The notes: a model not told the origin generated them from the sequence alone. A stretch of DNA of 11,988 nt from Methylacidiphilum caldifontis (GCA_945860255.1 CAMAQI010000059.1:1-11988); one strand, 5' to 3'. Shown: positions 1 to 7,839, numbered from the stretch's first letter. Program-made: numbers and translations.

Positions 1-585
1 TTGATAAAGATCATTTCCTTCACGAGTACGCTCACCGACTCCAGCGAATACTGAGAAACCGCCGTGACCCTTGGCAATATTATTGATCAATTCCATGATG
101 ACGACGGTTTTACCCACCCCCGCACCTCCGAATGCTCCGACCTTACCACCCTTGGTGAAGGGACAGATCAAATCAATAACCTTAATTCCGGTCTCGAGCA
201 CATTCGCTTTGGTATCTTGATCGACCAACGCAGGAGCGGCACGATGAATCGGATAACGTTTCGTGTGCGCGACAGGTCCTCGTTCATCAACCGGTTCTCC
301 AAGAACGTTAAAAACACGTCCGAGAATTCCTTCTCCGACAGGAACTGAAATCGGAGCACCGGTATTAACGACCTCCATTCCACGTTTCAATCCTTCATTG
401 GAGGACATCGCAATCGAGCGAACCCATCCCTCTCCTAAGTGCTGTTGCACCTCAAGAGTCAAATGATTCTTGGTTGATCCAACAGTGTATTCGACTGTGA
501 GAGCGTTAAAAATCTCGGGCAGTTTGTCCGTGAATTCGACATCCACGACGGGTCCGATGACTTGTACGATTTTACCTTTGTTCAT
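1..585 (-). CDS. atpD: F1 ATP synthase subunit beta (5' part, cut by window edge)
   Basis: This is the catalytic beta subunit of the F1 head, which makes ATP from ADP and phosphate at the alpha/beta interfaces. Only the first 195 codons are present; the frame runs open through base 1. It starts with MNKGKIVQVIGPVVDVEF, the usual beta-barrel opening. The Walker A loop GGAGVGKT lies at residues 153-160 (K159 and T160 bind phosphate and magnesium). The GERTREGNDLY segment at 184-194 carries the glutamate (E185) and arginine (R186) that match the catalytic pair in E. coli beta. The ATG at 585 is preceded by a weak SD (GGAAAC). It lies 32 bases after the atpG stop and is the last ATP synthase gene visible; atpC would be expected beyond the window. 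Identity is certain. Confidence 0.98.
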   Translation of the reverse strand, partial: MNKGKIVQVIGPVVDVEFTDKLPEIFNALTVEYTVGSTKNHLTLEVQQHLGEGWVRSIAMSSNEGLKRGMEVVNTGAPISVPVGEGILGRVFNVLGEPVDERGPVAHTKRYPIHRAAPALVDQDTKANVLETGIKVIDLICPFTKGGKVGAFGGAGVGKTVVIMELINNIAKGHGGFSVFAGVGERTREGNDLYQ

Positions 586-617
586 ACGTTTCCGGTTCTT
601 TATTAAGGGTTTTGTGC

Positions 618-1472
618 CTAGTTCAAAACCGCTTGCGCGGTTGTAATTTCTAAAAGTTCAGTGGTGATCGCTGCTTGACGTACTTTATTATAAAGCAAGG
701 TCAAATCCTTCACGATCTGTTTAGCGTTGTCGGTCGCGTTCTTCATCGCAACCATCCGTGCACTATGCTCGGAGGCCTTCGCATTCAAAACAAATTGATA
801 GAGCTCGAAGTGAACATAAAACGGAAGGAGTTTGCCAAGAAGCTCAGCCGCATTCGGCTCAAAAATAGCATCGCTACTTCCAATCTTCCCCTCTTCTGTC
901 AATGCAAGGAGATCAACACCAATCGGAGCCAATTTAAAGATCGTCGGTTCTTGGGTCATCGCATTCACATATTTTGAGTAGGCGACCTCAACAGAATCGA
1001 TCTCCCCTTTTTCGTAGAGATCCAAAACATAACTACTGACTCGCTTACAATCACGGAAAGCAAAGCCATCTTTGAGTTCAAAATCGGCCAAAAGCACCTT
1101 GCCTGTACGAGCGAGATAGAGTTTTCCCTTTCGACCAATTGAAACATAAACGGTATTCGCGGTGTGACGAAGACTCACTTCCTTGAGCAAGTTAGTATTC
1201 AATCCCCCGCAAAGGCCTTTGTCAGTGGTGACCAAAATCACAAGACGCTTTTTAACAGGACGACCTTGAATCAACGGATGTGAAAACTCACCTGCAGCCG
1301 CTTGCATATGCGCTGCTATCTCATCAAGTAAATGAGAGTAAGGACGCCCGGCCAAAGCCTGCGCCTGGGCCTTACGCATCTTCGCCGCGGCGACCATCTG
1401 CATCGCTTTGGTGATCTGCGCCGTATTTTTGACGGACTTAATCCGGCGCCGAATGTCTCTTGTGTTTGCCAT
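618..1472 (-). CDS. atpG: F1 ATP synthase subunit gamma
   Basis: This is the central rotor shaft that couples c-ring rotation to conformational change in the alpha3beta3 head. The 284-aa protein has the family length. The N-terminal helix begins MANTRDIRRRIKSVKNTAQI and continues TKAMQMVAAAKM (about residues 21-32), a standard gamma signature. The central Rossmann-like domain contains ILVTTDKGLCGGLN near residues 79-92. The C-terminal helix includes EHSARMVAMKNATDNAK and ends ITTELLEITTAQAVLN, matching the conserved ARM-AM-NAT-NA and TELLEI motifs. It starts 18 bases after the atpA stop with no strong SD, so translational coupling to atpA is likely. Nothing is unusual in the protein. Confidence 0.98.
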   Translation of the reverse strand: MANTRDIRRRIKSVKNTAQITKAMQMVAAAKMRKAQAQALAGRPYSHLLDEIAAHMQAAAGEFSHPLIQGRPVKKRLVILVTTDKGLCGGLNTNLLKEVSLRHTANTVYVSIGRKGKLYLARTGKVLLADFELKDGFAFRDCKRVSSYVLDLYEKGEIDSVEVAYSKYVNAMTQEPTIFKLAPIGVDLLALTEEGKIGSSDAIFEPNAAELLGKLLPFYVHFELYQFVLNAKASEHSARMVAMKNATDNAKQIVKDLTLLYNKVRQAAITTELLEITTAQAVLN

Positions 1473-1490
1473 GACGTTATTCCAGAGGAA

Positions 1491-3020
1491 TTATCCTTGA
1501 TAGGTCTCTGTGAAGCTTCCAATGACTTTTTTCAAATTCGCGGCAGAAGCATCATCAATCGCTCCCTTATCGCGAATCGCCTTCAAGATTGCATCGTGCT
1601 GCGTGTTCAAAAATTCGGTCAATTTCGTTTGGAAATCTTTTACCTTCGGAACTTCGATCTTATCAAAGAATCCGTTTTGAACAGTCCAAAGAATCGCTGC
1701 CTGCATCTCAACGGCGATCGGGCTGTATTGTGGTTGTTTGAAGATTTCGACGATACGATAACCACGATCCAATTTCGCCTTTGTTCCCGCATCGAGATCG
1801 GAACCGAATTGAGCAAAAGCCGCCAATTCACGGAACTGTGCGAGCTCTCCTTTGATCTTTCCGGCAACTTGTTTCATCGCCTTAATTTGAGCGGCGGAAC
1901 CGACGCGTGATACCGAAAGACCGACCGAGATCGCAGGACGAACTCCTTGGTAGAAGAGGTCGGTTTCGAGATAAACTTGACCGTCGGTGATCGAAATCAC
2001 ATTGGTTGGAATGTAAGCCGAAACGTCACCGGCTTGGGTTTCGATGATCGGCAAAGCAGTCAAACTTCCGTTACCGTTCTTTTCATTCACACGAGCCGAA
2101 CGCTCTAACAAACGGGAGTGAAGATAGAAAACGTCTCCAGGATAAGCTTCACGACCGGAAGGACGTTTCAAAATCAAAGAAACTTGGCGATAAGCGACTG
2201 CATGCTTGGAAAGATCATCATAAACGATCAAGGCATCTTGGCCGTTATCCATGAACCACTCACCCATTGCGCAACCGGCAAACGGAGCGAGGTATTGAGT
2301 TGTTGCCGACTCAGAGGCAGTCGCAACGACAACGATTGTGTATTGCAGTGCTCCAGCGGCCTCTAAAACACCGACGACGCGAGCAACGTTCGCATTCTTT
2401 TGTCCAACGACCACGTAGATCGAATAAAGAGGACGGAATCCCTCTTTGCCTTCATTGGCTTTATTGATATTCGATTGATTAATAATCGTATCGATCGCAA
2501 CCGTCGTTTTACCGGTGGCACGATCTCCGATGATCAATTCCCGTTGTCCACGACCAATCGGAATCATCGCATCGATCGCCATAATTCCAGTTTGAACCGG
2601 TTGACTGACTGATTTACGTTTGATAACGCCTGCTGCCGTTTTTTCGATCGGATAAAATTCAGTGGCTTGGATTGGTCCTTTGCCATCAATTGGATTTCCC
2701 AAGGCATCGACCACACGACCAAGAAGACCTTTTCCAACGGGCACCGAGAGAAGCTTGCCAGTCGTTTTAACTTCATCCCCTTCTTTAATTCCGAGATAAT
2801 CACCGATGATGATCGCTCCGACTTCGGTCTCTTCCAAATTCAACGCAAGCCCTTTCGCTCCGTTGGAGAACTCGATCATTTCGTTCAAGGCGACATCGGA
2901 AAGACCTTCGATCTTAGCGACACCGTCAAACACTTCGCGGACAATACCGACATTGGCTTTGCCTGTTGCGGTTTTTAGGTTAGAAATTTGACCTTTGATT
3001 TCGTCGAGGATAGTACTCAT
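1491..3020 (-). CDS. atpA: F1 ATP synthase subunit alpha
   Basis: This is the non-catalytic nucleotide-binding subunit of the F1 hexamer, 509 aa against 513 in E. coli. It shows the N-terminal helix (residues 1-20) that normally contacts subunit delta, then a beta-barrel. The Walker A loop GDRATGKT is at 165-172. ALIVYDDLSKHAVAYRQ, near 263-279, is the Walker B/DELSD region. The alpha/beta signature PAISVGLSVS is at 362-371. R372 in SVSRVG matches the arginine finger (E. coli R376) that completes the catalytic site on beta. The C-terminal helical domain ends TETYQG. The ATG at 3020 has a modest SD (AAGAGAAC). It sits between atpH and atpG in the classical order. Confidence 0.99.
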   Translation of the reverse strand: MSTILDEIKGQISNLKTATGKANVGIVREVFDGVAKIEGLSDVALNEMIEFSNGAKGLALNLEETEVGAIIIGDYLGIKEGDEVKTTGKLLSVPVGKGLLGRVVDALGNPIDGKGPIQATEFYPIEKTAAGVIKRKSVSQPVQTGIMAIDAMIPIGRGQRELIIGDRATGKTTVAIDTIINQSNINKANEGKEGFRPLYSIYVVVGQKNANVARVVGVLEAAGALQYTIVVVATASESATTQYLAPFAGCAMGEWFMDNGQDALIVYDDLSKHAVAYRQVSLILKRPSGREAYPGDVFYLHSRLLERSARVNEKNGNGSLTALPIIETQAGDVSAYIPTNVISITDGQVYLETDLFYQGVRPAISVGLSVSRVGSAAQIKAMKQVAGKIKGELAQFRELAAFAQFGSDLDAGTKAKLDRGYRIVEIFKQPQYSPIAVEMQAAILWTVQNGFFDKIEVPKVKDFQTKLTEFLNTQHDAILKAIRDKGAIDDASAANLKKVIGSFTETYQG

Positions 3021-3063
3021 ATCATGTTCTCTTGTTGGGTGACTTATTTACGATTATTACAAT

Positions 3064-3453
3064 TTAACTGTTCAATTTTAAGGCGTTGAGACGGGCTTTT
3101 ACCGATCCATCCCAGACATCGCTTCCACGAGTGATCCGGAGGCCACCAATCAAATCGGGGAGAACCCGATAATGTTTGGCGCTTGAAGGACCGAACTTGG
3201 ACTCCACTGCTTGAAAAACCGAGGCTCCCTGATCGGAGAGCTCCACAGCACTTTCAACCGTCACAGTGGAACGGGAAATTTCAATTTGGATCAATTTTTG
3301 AAAACGAGTCAATAGAGCCAGATATCCACGTGGTTTCTGATCGGCAATCGCCTTCACGATTTGACGAACTTTTGCCTCCTGAAGGGCTCCCTTCTCGGAG
3401 CAAAGCTTCAAGAGCGACTTCGCATTTTGACGGGTTTCTCGATTGATCTTCAT
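3064..3453 (-). CDS. atpH: F1 ATP synthase subunit delta (short form)
   Basis: Delta (the OSCP homologue) joins the peripheral stalk subunit b to the top of F1. The C-terminal half is clearly this family: residues 64-72 read TVTVESAVE, followed by LSDQGASVFQAVESKFGP. Near the end are the segments VLPDLIGGLRITRGSDVWDG and SVKARLNALK, which match the conserved DpsliGGl-vr-gd-v-D-Sv--rL pattern. At 129 aa it is about 50 residues shorter than the usual 175-185, and the missing part falls in the N-terminal helical bundle. An in-frame stop lies roughly 40 bases upstream of the ATG, with no ATG, GTG or TTG between, so a longer start in this frame is excluded. No SD is visible, and the gene starts 23 bases after the atpF stop. 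The call also rests on its place between atpF and atpA. Confidence 0.93.
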   Translation of the reverse strand: MKINRETRQNAKSLLKLCSEKGALQEAKVRQIVKAIADQKPRGYLALLTRFQKLIQIEISRSTVTVESAVELSDQGASVFQAVESKFGPSSAKHYRVLPDLIGGLRITRGSDVWDGSVKARLNALKLNS

Positions 3454-3476
3454 GATAAATGAATATTTAAGAGCGA

Positions 3477-4058
3477 TTAAGCAGCAACTTGCTTAACGGC
3501 CTCCTCTTTAAGACGATTTTGATCTTCGATCGAAAGCACTTTTCCAGTCACTTTAGCGGTGGTATCAACGACAAGAGCAATGACCTCTTGACGAAGTTCA
3601 GCGAGCATCTTGACTCGATCCAAAGCGATCGACTCACGACCTTTGCGAATCACACTTTCTGCTTCAGCGACCGCTTCTTGGAGTTTTTTCTCCCCTTGTT
3701 CAGCAGCTCGTTTTTGTGCCTCAGAAATCATCAAAGCAGCTTGATCTTGAGCTTTCTTGATCAACTCCTTACGGGTCGATTCTGCTTCGGCGAGCTCTTT
3801 TTTGATCTTTTCAGCATTCGTGAGACTTGTCTCAATCTCTAAGCGTCGTTTTTCAAGAACTTCACTGATGGGGCCAAAAGCATACTTTTTGAGAAGTAAA
3901 TAAAGAGCAAAGAAAACGATGAACTGAGCGATCAATCCGGGCCAGTTGACTCCCAGTTGATGGAGCTGATTCCCGATCTGCTCAACAGGTCCCGATGCCG
4001 GAACAACCTCGCTCGTCCCTTGCTCTGCGGTCGCTAAAAAAAGTGAAAAAATGTTCAT
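3477..4058 (-). CDS. atpF: Fo ATP synthase subunit b
   Basis: Subunit b forms the peripheral stalk that anchors F1 to subunit a in the membrane. The 193-aa protein has an N-terminal extension of about 35 residues and one transmembrane helix at roughly 37-57 (NWPGLIAQFIVFFALYLLLK). This leads into the family motif KKYAFGPISEVLEKRR. From about residue 65 to the end it is a long charged helix rich in Ala, Glu, Lys and Arg, typical of the dimeric b coiled coil that binds delta. The segment FGPI-EVLEKR and the operon position distinguish it from an unrelated coiled coil. There is no SD before the ATG. The 73-base gap from atpE holds a strong hairpin described separately. Confidence 0.96.
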   Translation of the reverse strand: MNIFSLFLATAEQGTSEVVPASGPVEQIGNQLHQLGVNWPGLIAQFIVFFALYLLLKKYAFGPISEVLEKRRLEIETSLTNAEKIKKELAEAESTRKELIKKAQDQAALMISEAQKRAAEQGEKKLQEAVAEAESVIRKGRESIALDRVKMLAELRQEVIALVVDTTAKVTGKVLSIEDQNRLKEEAVKQVAA

Positions 4059-4091
4059 ATAAATAGTGTATTAAGAAAACGAATGAAACAC

Positions 4092-4123
4092 CGAGGCTCC
4101 TTGGTAAGAGCCAAAGAGCCTCG
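4092..4123 (-). other. Intercistronic hairpin between atpE and atpF
   Basis: CGAGGCTC at 4092-4099 is the exact reverse complement of GAGCCTCG at 4116-4123. After one mismatch, TTGG (4101-4104) pairs with CCAA (4111-4114) around a six-base loop, giving an 8+4 base-pair stem. On the transcribed minus strand it begins 8 bases after the atpE stop codon and ends about 33 bases before the atpF ATG. No clean run of U follows, so it is more likely an RNA stabiliser, a processing block or a leaky terminator than a full terminator. Confidence 0.8.
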
Positions 4124-4131
4124 ATTAAGAC

Positions 4132-4332
4132 TTATTTACCCAAGAAGATCGTGATGAAGAGAACCCCTTCTGCCAACGCCATCGCAATGATGGATTGAAC
4201 GAGAACAGGAGTTGCTGCACCAGGGTTACGACCGACGGCTTCAGCCGCTTTTGCTCCGATGAGTCCTACTCCGATCGCTGCACCAACGGCTGCGAATGTT
4301 ACTTGAAGATTACCTTGAATTTCTGCGAACAT
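4132..4332 (-). CDS. atpE: Fo ATP synthase subunit c (proteolipid)
   Basis: Subunit c forms the rotating ring that carries the coupling ion. The 66-aa protein is two transmembrane helices joined by the polar loop GRNPGA (34-39). Helix 1 carries the glycine packing motif around G17, G21 and G23. Helix 2 carries the ion-binding carboxylate E55 in MALAEGVLF. By alignment to the Ilyobacter Na+-binding c subunit, the positions of Q32, S66 and T67 are here V22, G56 and V57, so the sodium ligands are absent and proton coupling is inferred. The gene has the best SD of the operon, AAGGAA six bases before the ATG, which fits the many copies needed per enzyme. Confidence 0.98.
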   Translation of the reverse strand: MFAEIQGNLQVTFAAVGAAIGVGLIGAKAAEAVGRNPGAATPVLVQSIIAMALAEGVLFITIFLGK

Positions 4333-4336
4333 ACTT

Positions 4337-4344
4337 GTTTCCTT
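4337..4344 (-). promoter_or_regulatory. Strong ribosome binding site of atpE
   Basis: The minus strand reads AAGGAAAC here, with six bases between AAGGAA and the atpE ATG. The starts of atpB, atpF, atpH and atpG have no comparable SD; atpA and atpD have weak ones. This would favour translation of subunit c over its neighbours. Confidence 0.75.
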
Positions 4345-4408
4345 TTGTTTATGATTTCAATTCACTCTCCCGATTGAACAGGATCGAATGAACCAAATTG
4401 TTTAAATT

Positions 4409-5248
4409 TTAATGATGCGGCTCCTCGCCATGACCCTCTTCGTGCTTACACATCAAGGCCGTAAAGACCGCGGTAAGCAAGCAGAAAACCAAGGATTGAA
4501 CGAACGCCACCAACAATTCAAAAAGATAGACGGGGACTAATACGAGTGAGGCCCAATTGCCAAACATATGCTTCAAGGTCGTAATCATCGCCTCACCCCC
4601 ATAAATATTTCCGTAAAGACGGAAGGTCAAGGAGATCGGACGAACAAGGATTGAAACCACTTCGATCATTCCGACAAAAAAGAAAACCAAAGCAACTAAG
4701 AGCCCCAAAACTCCAGGGAGCTTTGCTTTTGATCCGAAAATATGATGAACAAAACCTCCGACTCCATTAAATTTGAAAGCCCAATAAATCCACATGACAA
4801 AGAAAGCAATTGCCATCGAGAGGGTGACCGTAACGTCGGCATTTGCCCCGCGAAGAAAAGGAATCAAGGTCTCGTGACCATGCGCATCGACCCCTCCCCA
4901 TCCAACGGTTCCGACTCCAGGAATTAATGCGAGAAGATTATTTGCCAAGATGAAAATGAAGATCGTCGCAAAGAAAGCAAACGTGTGCTTCATCAATTCA
5001 CGCCCTAAAATCGATTCGAGTACGCCGCCTAACGATTCAATGATCCATTCCCAAAAATTTTGTAATCCTGTAGGAACAGATTGAATATTGCGCGTCGCCA
5101 ACTGTGCGAAAAGAATCAACAGGGCGACAACGAAAAGCCCAACACACATCGAATTCGTTACAGGAACAGGACCGAGCTTAAAAAGCACGGGAGCAGCCAT
5201 GGGAAGGCTGGCTTCAGCAAAAAATGAGAATGTCGAAATGCTTGGCAT
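4409..5248 (-). CDS. atpB: Fo ATP synthase subunit a
   Basis: Subunit a provides the two proton half-channels beside the c-ring. The 279-aa protein is strongly hydrophobic with about five or six membrane helices. The essential arginine is R210, inside SLTFRLYGNIYGGE, with N214 and E219 matching conserved E. coli positions. The last helices (about 232-267) include Q251 near the channel. A histidine-rich tail, KHEEGHGEEPHH, ends the protein. The start at 5248 has no obvious SD. A second ATG at residue 17 is possible but has no better site, so the start is the least certain part. It is the first gene of the operon, with no atpI-like gene upstream; the preceding gene is a sugar epimerase about 220 bases away. 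Confidence 0.97.
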   Translation of the reverse strand: MPSISTFSFFAEASLPMAAPVLFKLGPVPVTNSMCVGLFVVALLILFAQLATRNIQSVPTGLQNFWEWIIESLGGVLESILGRELMKHTFAFFATIFIFILANNLLALIPGVGTVGWGGVDAHGHETLIPFLRGANADVTVTLSMAIAFFVMWIYWAFKFNGVGGFVHHIFGSKAKLPGVLGLLVALVFFFVGMIEVVSILVRPISLTFRLYGNIYGGEAMITTLKHMFGNWASLVLVPVYLFELLVAFVQSLVFCLLTAVFTALMCKHEEGHGEEPHH

Positions 5249-5292
5249 GAGACCGCGGATATTTGCGAGAAAAAGGCATTCGGCAAGTTAAA

Positions 5293-5341
5293 ATTATAAA
5301 AAAAGTTATCATGCTCATATTAGCTCAGCTTTTAGCATAAC
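5293..5341 (-). promoter_or_regulatory. Possible atp operon promoter with dyad
   Basis: On the minus strand a perfect TATAAT lies at 5298-5293, about 44 bases before the atpB ATG. No good TTGACA lies 16-18 bases upstream. Instead that position is covered by an imperfect inverted repeat: GTTATCATGCT (5305-5315) against AGCATAAC (5334-5341), with a three-base bulge. Between the arms is AGCTCAGCT. This could be an activator or repressor site at the -35 position, but the evidence is only the pattern. Confidence 0.3.
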
Positions 5342-5469
5342 CTTTTCTCGTCAAAATCTTCCCTTTCGACGGCTCAATCGATCCCTTTTCTTGCAAGACG
5401 TTTGTTGTGTTATCGTGAAGTCCAAGGGAACTGTCAGAGTCCCGATTTATGCCTGCTTCAAGAAATCAG
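5342..5469. other. Rest of intergenic stretch between epimerase and atpB
   Basis: This is the remainder of the ~220-base gap upstream of atpB. I see no gene in it. A short imperfect palindrome at 5427-5444 (GGGA...TCCC) follows the epimerase stop but has no U-run, so I do not call a terminator. Whether the envelope cluster reads through into the atp operon cannot be decided from sequence. Confidence 0.4.
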
Positions 5470-6486
5470 TTAAACGGAATAAAAATCGCGATACCATTTC
5501 ACAAATTTTTCTAACCCAACCTCTATCGGTGTCTGGGGACTAAATCCGACCGCCTCTTCAAGGGCTTGAACATCGGCCACCGTCTCCAACACATCCCCAG
5601 GCTGCATCGGCAACATCTCCATCACCGCCTTCTTCCCCAGAAGGGTCTCTAAGGTCTGAATAAAATGAAGAAGCTCCACTGGGGAACGATTCCCAATATT
5701 ATAAAGTCGATACGGAGCGCTACTGGAATCATTGGCGGGAACTAATCCATTCCAATTCGGATTCACCGCAGCAGGATGATCCACCAGCCTCACGATCCCT
5801 TCAACGATATCGTCAATATAAGTAAAATCCCGCTTCATTTGCCCATAATTAAAGACCTTTATCGGCTCCCCTTTTAAGATCGCTTTGGTAAAATTAAAGT
5901 AAGCCATATCCGGCCGACCCCATGGTCCATAAACGGTAAAAAAACGAAGCCCCGTCGTCGGAATTCGATAAAGATGACTATAGGAATGCGCCATCAATTC
6001 ATTCGCTTTTTTCGTGGCGGCATAAAGACTTACGGGATGATCGACCGAATCTCCTACGGCAAAGGGAGTTTTTTTGTTCAATCCGTAAACAGAACTCGAA
6101 CTGGCGTAAATTAAATTCCCACACTTCTGCTTACGACACCCTTCAAGGATATTTAAAAAACCGGTCAAATTACTCTCCGCATAAGCATGTGGATTTTCTA
6201 AACTATAACGAACCCCTGCCTGTGCCCCCAAATGAACCACGACATCAAAGGGATCTCTCTCAAAAAGCGATTCCATCGCCATTCGATCCGCCAAGTCGAT
6301 CTTGTTAAAGTGAAATCCGTTTAGAGATTGAAGTCGATTGAGGCGTGCCTGCTTGAGTGCCGGATCATAATAGGAATTAAGATTATCCAATCCAATCACC
6401 TTTGTCCCCCGCTGAAGAAGGGCCTGAGAAACATAGGATCCCACAAATCCAGCGGCTCCTGTGACTAAAACTTTTTTCTGGCTCAT
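5470..6486 (-). CDS. UDP-glucuronate 4-epimerase (SDR family)
   Basis: It is predicted to interconvert UDP-glucuronate and UDP-galacturonate, supplying galacturonate for lipopolysaccharide or capsule in the cytoplasm. The 338-aa protein is an extended short-chain dehydrogenase. The NAD-binding motif TGAAGFVG is at 9-16, and the catalytic Y155-x3-K159 lies in SLYAATKKANELMAHSYSHLY. Segments such as GLDNLNSYYDPALKQARL, AGVRYSLENPHAY, TVYGPWGRPDMA and MQPGDV are characteristic of the UDP-GlcA 4-epimerase branch (LpsL/Cap1J/WbnF-like). I chose the ATG at 6486 over an in-frame ATG 21 bases upstream because it overlaps the waaA stop as ATGA and has GGAAGG six bases ahead. The two genes are therefore probably translationally coupled. 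Confidence 0.93.
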   Translation of the reverse strand: MSQKKVLVTGAAGFVGSYVSQALLQRGTKVIGLDNLNSYYDPALKQARLNRLQSLNGFHFNKIDLADRMAMESLFERDPFDVVVHLGAQAGVRYSLENPHAYAESNLTGFLNILEGCRKQKCGNLIYASSSSVYGLNKKTPFAVGDSVDHPVSLYAATKKANELMAHSYSHLYRIPTTGLRFFTVYGPWGRPDMAYFNFTKAILKGEPIKVFNYGQMKRDFTYIDDIVEGIVRLVDHPAAVNPNWNGLVPANDSSSAPYRLYNIGNRSPVELLHFIQTLETLLGKKAVMEMLPMQPGDVLETVADVQALEEAVGFSPQTPIEVGLEKFVKWYRDFYSV

Positions 6487-7820
6487 GATTGACCTTCCAT
6501 AACGCACCCTTTCCTCGCCTGCAACGATTGATGAATCGCTCGCGCCGTCCTCTTTGCGGCTCCTAAATTTTCCAAATACAACTTTCTTCCTTGCTCCCCT
6601 AAAGCGGTACGATGATCGATTTCTTGTAAAAGCGATCGAATTTGAGTCTCGAGTTCCCTCTCATTCTGAATTTGGAGAATCCCCCCTTGCTCACGGAAAT
6701 ATTGAGTGATATTTTCAAAATTCTGCATATGCGGTCCAACCACTATCGGAACTCCGACACGGGCCGCCTCAATAAAATTCTGTCCCCCTTTGCTTAATAA
6801 ACTTTTCCCGACAAAAACAACGGTTGCCTTGGCATAGACTGATTTTAACTCTCCGGTAGAGTTTAAAATAAGAACTTCGGGAACTGATCCGTTGTACAGC
6901 GCCTGAGTCATTGATCCTCTCAAAACCGATTTTAGTCCCAATGTAGTCATCTCCCCCTGAACCGACTCCCCCCGTTCGGCATGACGAGGAGCGAGAAGAA
7001 GCTTTAAATGGGGGAACTCTGTTTTTAAATTTTTAAAAATTCTTCCCAAGACCTCTTCCTCTCCAGAATGGGTACTTCCTGCGAGTAAAATCAGATCGGT
7101 AGGATTCCAACCCATATACGACCACCAAGTTTCAATCGGTGCCTCTGAATAACTATCCTCTGCAACATCGTACTTTAAACTTCCAGAAACAAAAATAGAT
7201 TCAGGAGAAAACCCCGCCCCTTCCAGTCGAGAGACATCACTTTCATCCTGAGCAAACACCAGATCCACGAGCTGCAAAACTGGCTTGCAGAAGAAAGAAA
7301 ACTTCCGATAGCGACTCTCTGTTCGCTTTGAAAGTCGAGCATTGATTAAATAAACCGGAATTTCACGGCGTTGAGCACACCAAATATAATTGGGCCATAT
7401 CTCCGCCTCAACTAAAATAAGAAGCTTTGGACGAATCATCTCGAAAGCCCGAGAAACAGCCCATAAAAAATCGGTCGGATTATACAAAACGATCGTTCGC
7501 TCATCTTTAATCGTCTCGGCAACCTTACGACCGGTGGAGGTCGTTGTACTTAATACCACTTTGATCTCCGGATGTTGCTCCCTCAACTCCTTAATCAAAA
7601 CCACCGCCATCATCGCCTCTCCGACACTCACCGCATGAATCCAAAGATCGACACCACTTCCAATTCGATCTTTCATTTTCTGCGGATAGAAACCGAGCCG
7701 CTGACCGCTCATGTGCCAGAGTTTACCCCGACGCCAAAGTCGCCACGCATAATAAGGTCCCGTGAGTAAAAACCCAAAGAAAAACAAAACATTATAGCCG
7801 AGTTGTCGAAGAAAATCCAT
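6483..7820 (-). CDS. waaA: 3-deoxy-D-manno-octulosonic acid (Kdo) transferase
   Basis: WaaA (KdtA) transfers Kdo from CMP-Kdo to the lipid A precursor at the inner face of the cytoplasmic membrane, starting the LPS core. The 445-aa length is typical, slightly longer than E. coli (425). An N-terminal hydrophobic anchor (about 9-27) is followed by a GT-B fold. The catalytic glutamate is E68 in HAVSVGE, and STTTSTG is at 91-97. EAEIWPN (138-144), GSTHSGEEE, APRHAER and GGQNFIEAA are all hallmark motifs of the family, the last forming part of the nucleotide-sugar site. The number of Kdo units added cannot be read from sequence. It starts 19 bases after the protease stop and ends in a four-base overlap with the epimerase, so the three genes form a likely operon. 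Confidence 0.97.
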   Translation of the reverse strand: MDFLRQLGYNVLFFFGFLLTGPYYAWRLWRRGKLWHMSGQRLGFYPQKMKDRIGSGVDLWIHAVSVGEAMMAVVLIKELREQHPEIKVVLSTTTSTGRKVAETIKDERTIVLYNPTDFLWAVSRAFEMIRPKLLILVEAEIWPNYIWCAQRREIPVYLINARLSKRTESRYRKFSFFCKPVLQLVDLVFAQDESDVSRLEGAGFSPESIFVSGSLKYDVAEDSYSEAPIETWWSYMGWNPTDLILLAGSTHSGEEEVLGRIFKNLKTEFPHLKLLLAPRHAERGESVQGEMTTLGLKSVLRGSMTQALYNGSVPEVLILNSTGELKSVYAKATVVFVGKSLLSKGGQNFIEAARVGVPIVVGPHMQNFENITQYFREQGGILQIQNERELETQIRSLLQEIDHRTALGEQGRKLYLENLGAAKRTARAIHQSLQARKGCVMEGQS

Positions 7821-7839
7821 GACTTACAAAAAGATGAAA

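Noticed and set aside
5427..5444. GGGA...TCCC palindrome downstream of the epimerase as a terminator
   Set aside because: Only four continuous base pairs and no U-tract on the minus strand.
6487..6507. Upstream ATG for the epimerase
   Set aside because: It adds seven residues before a typical family start and lacks the GGAAGG/ATGA arrangement seen at 6486.
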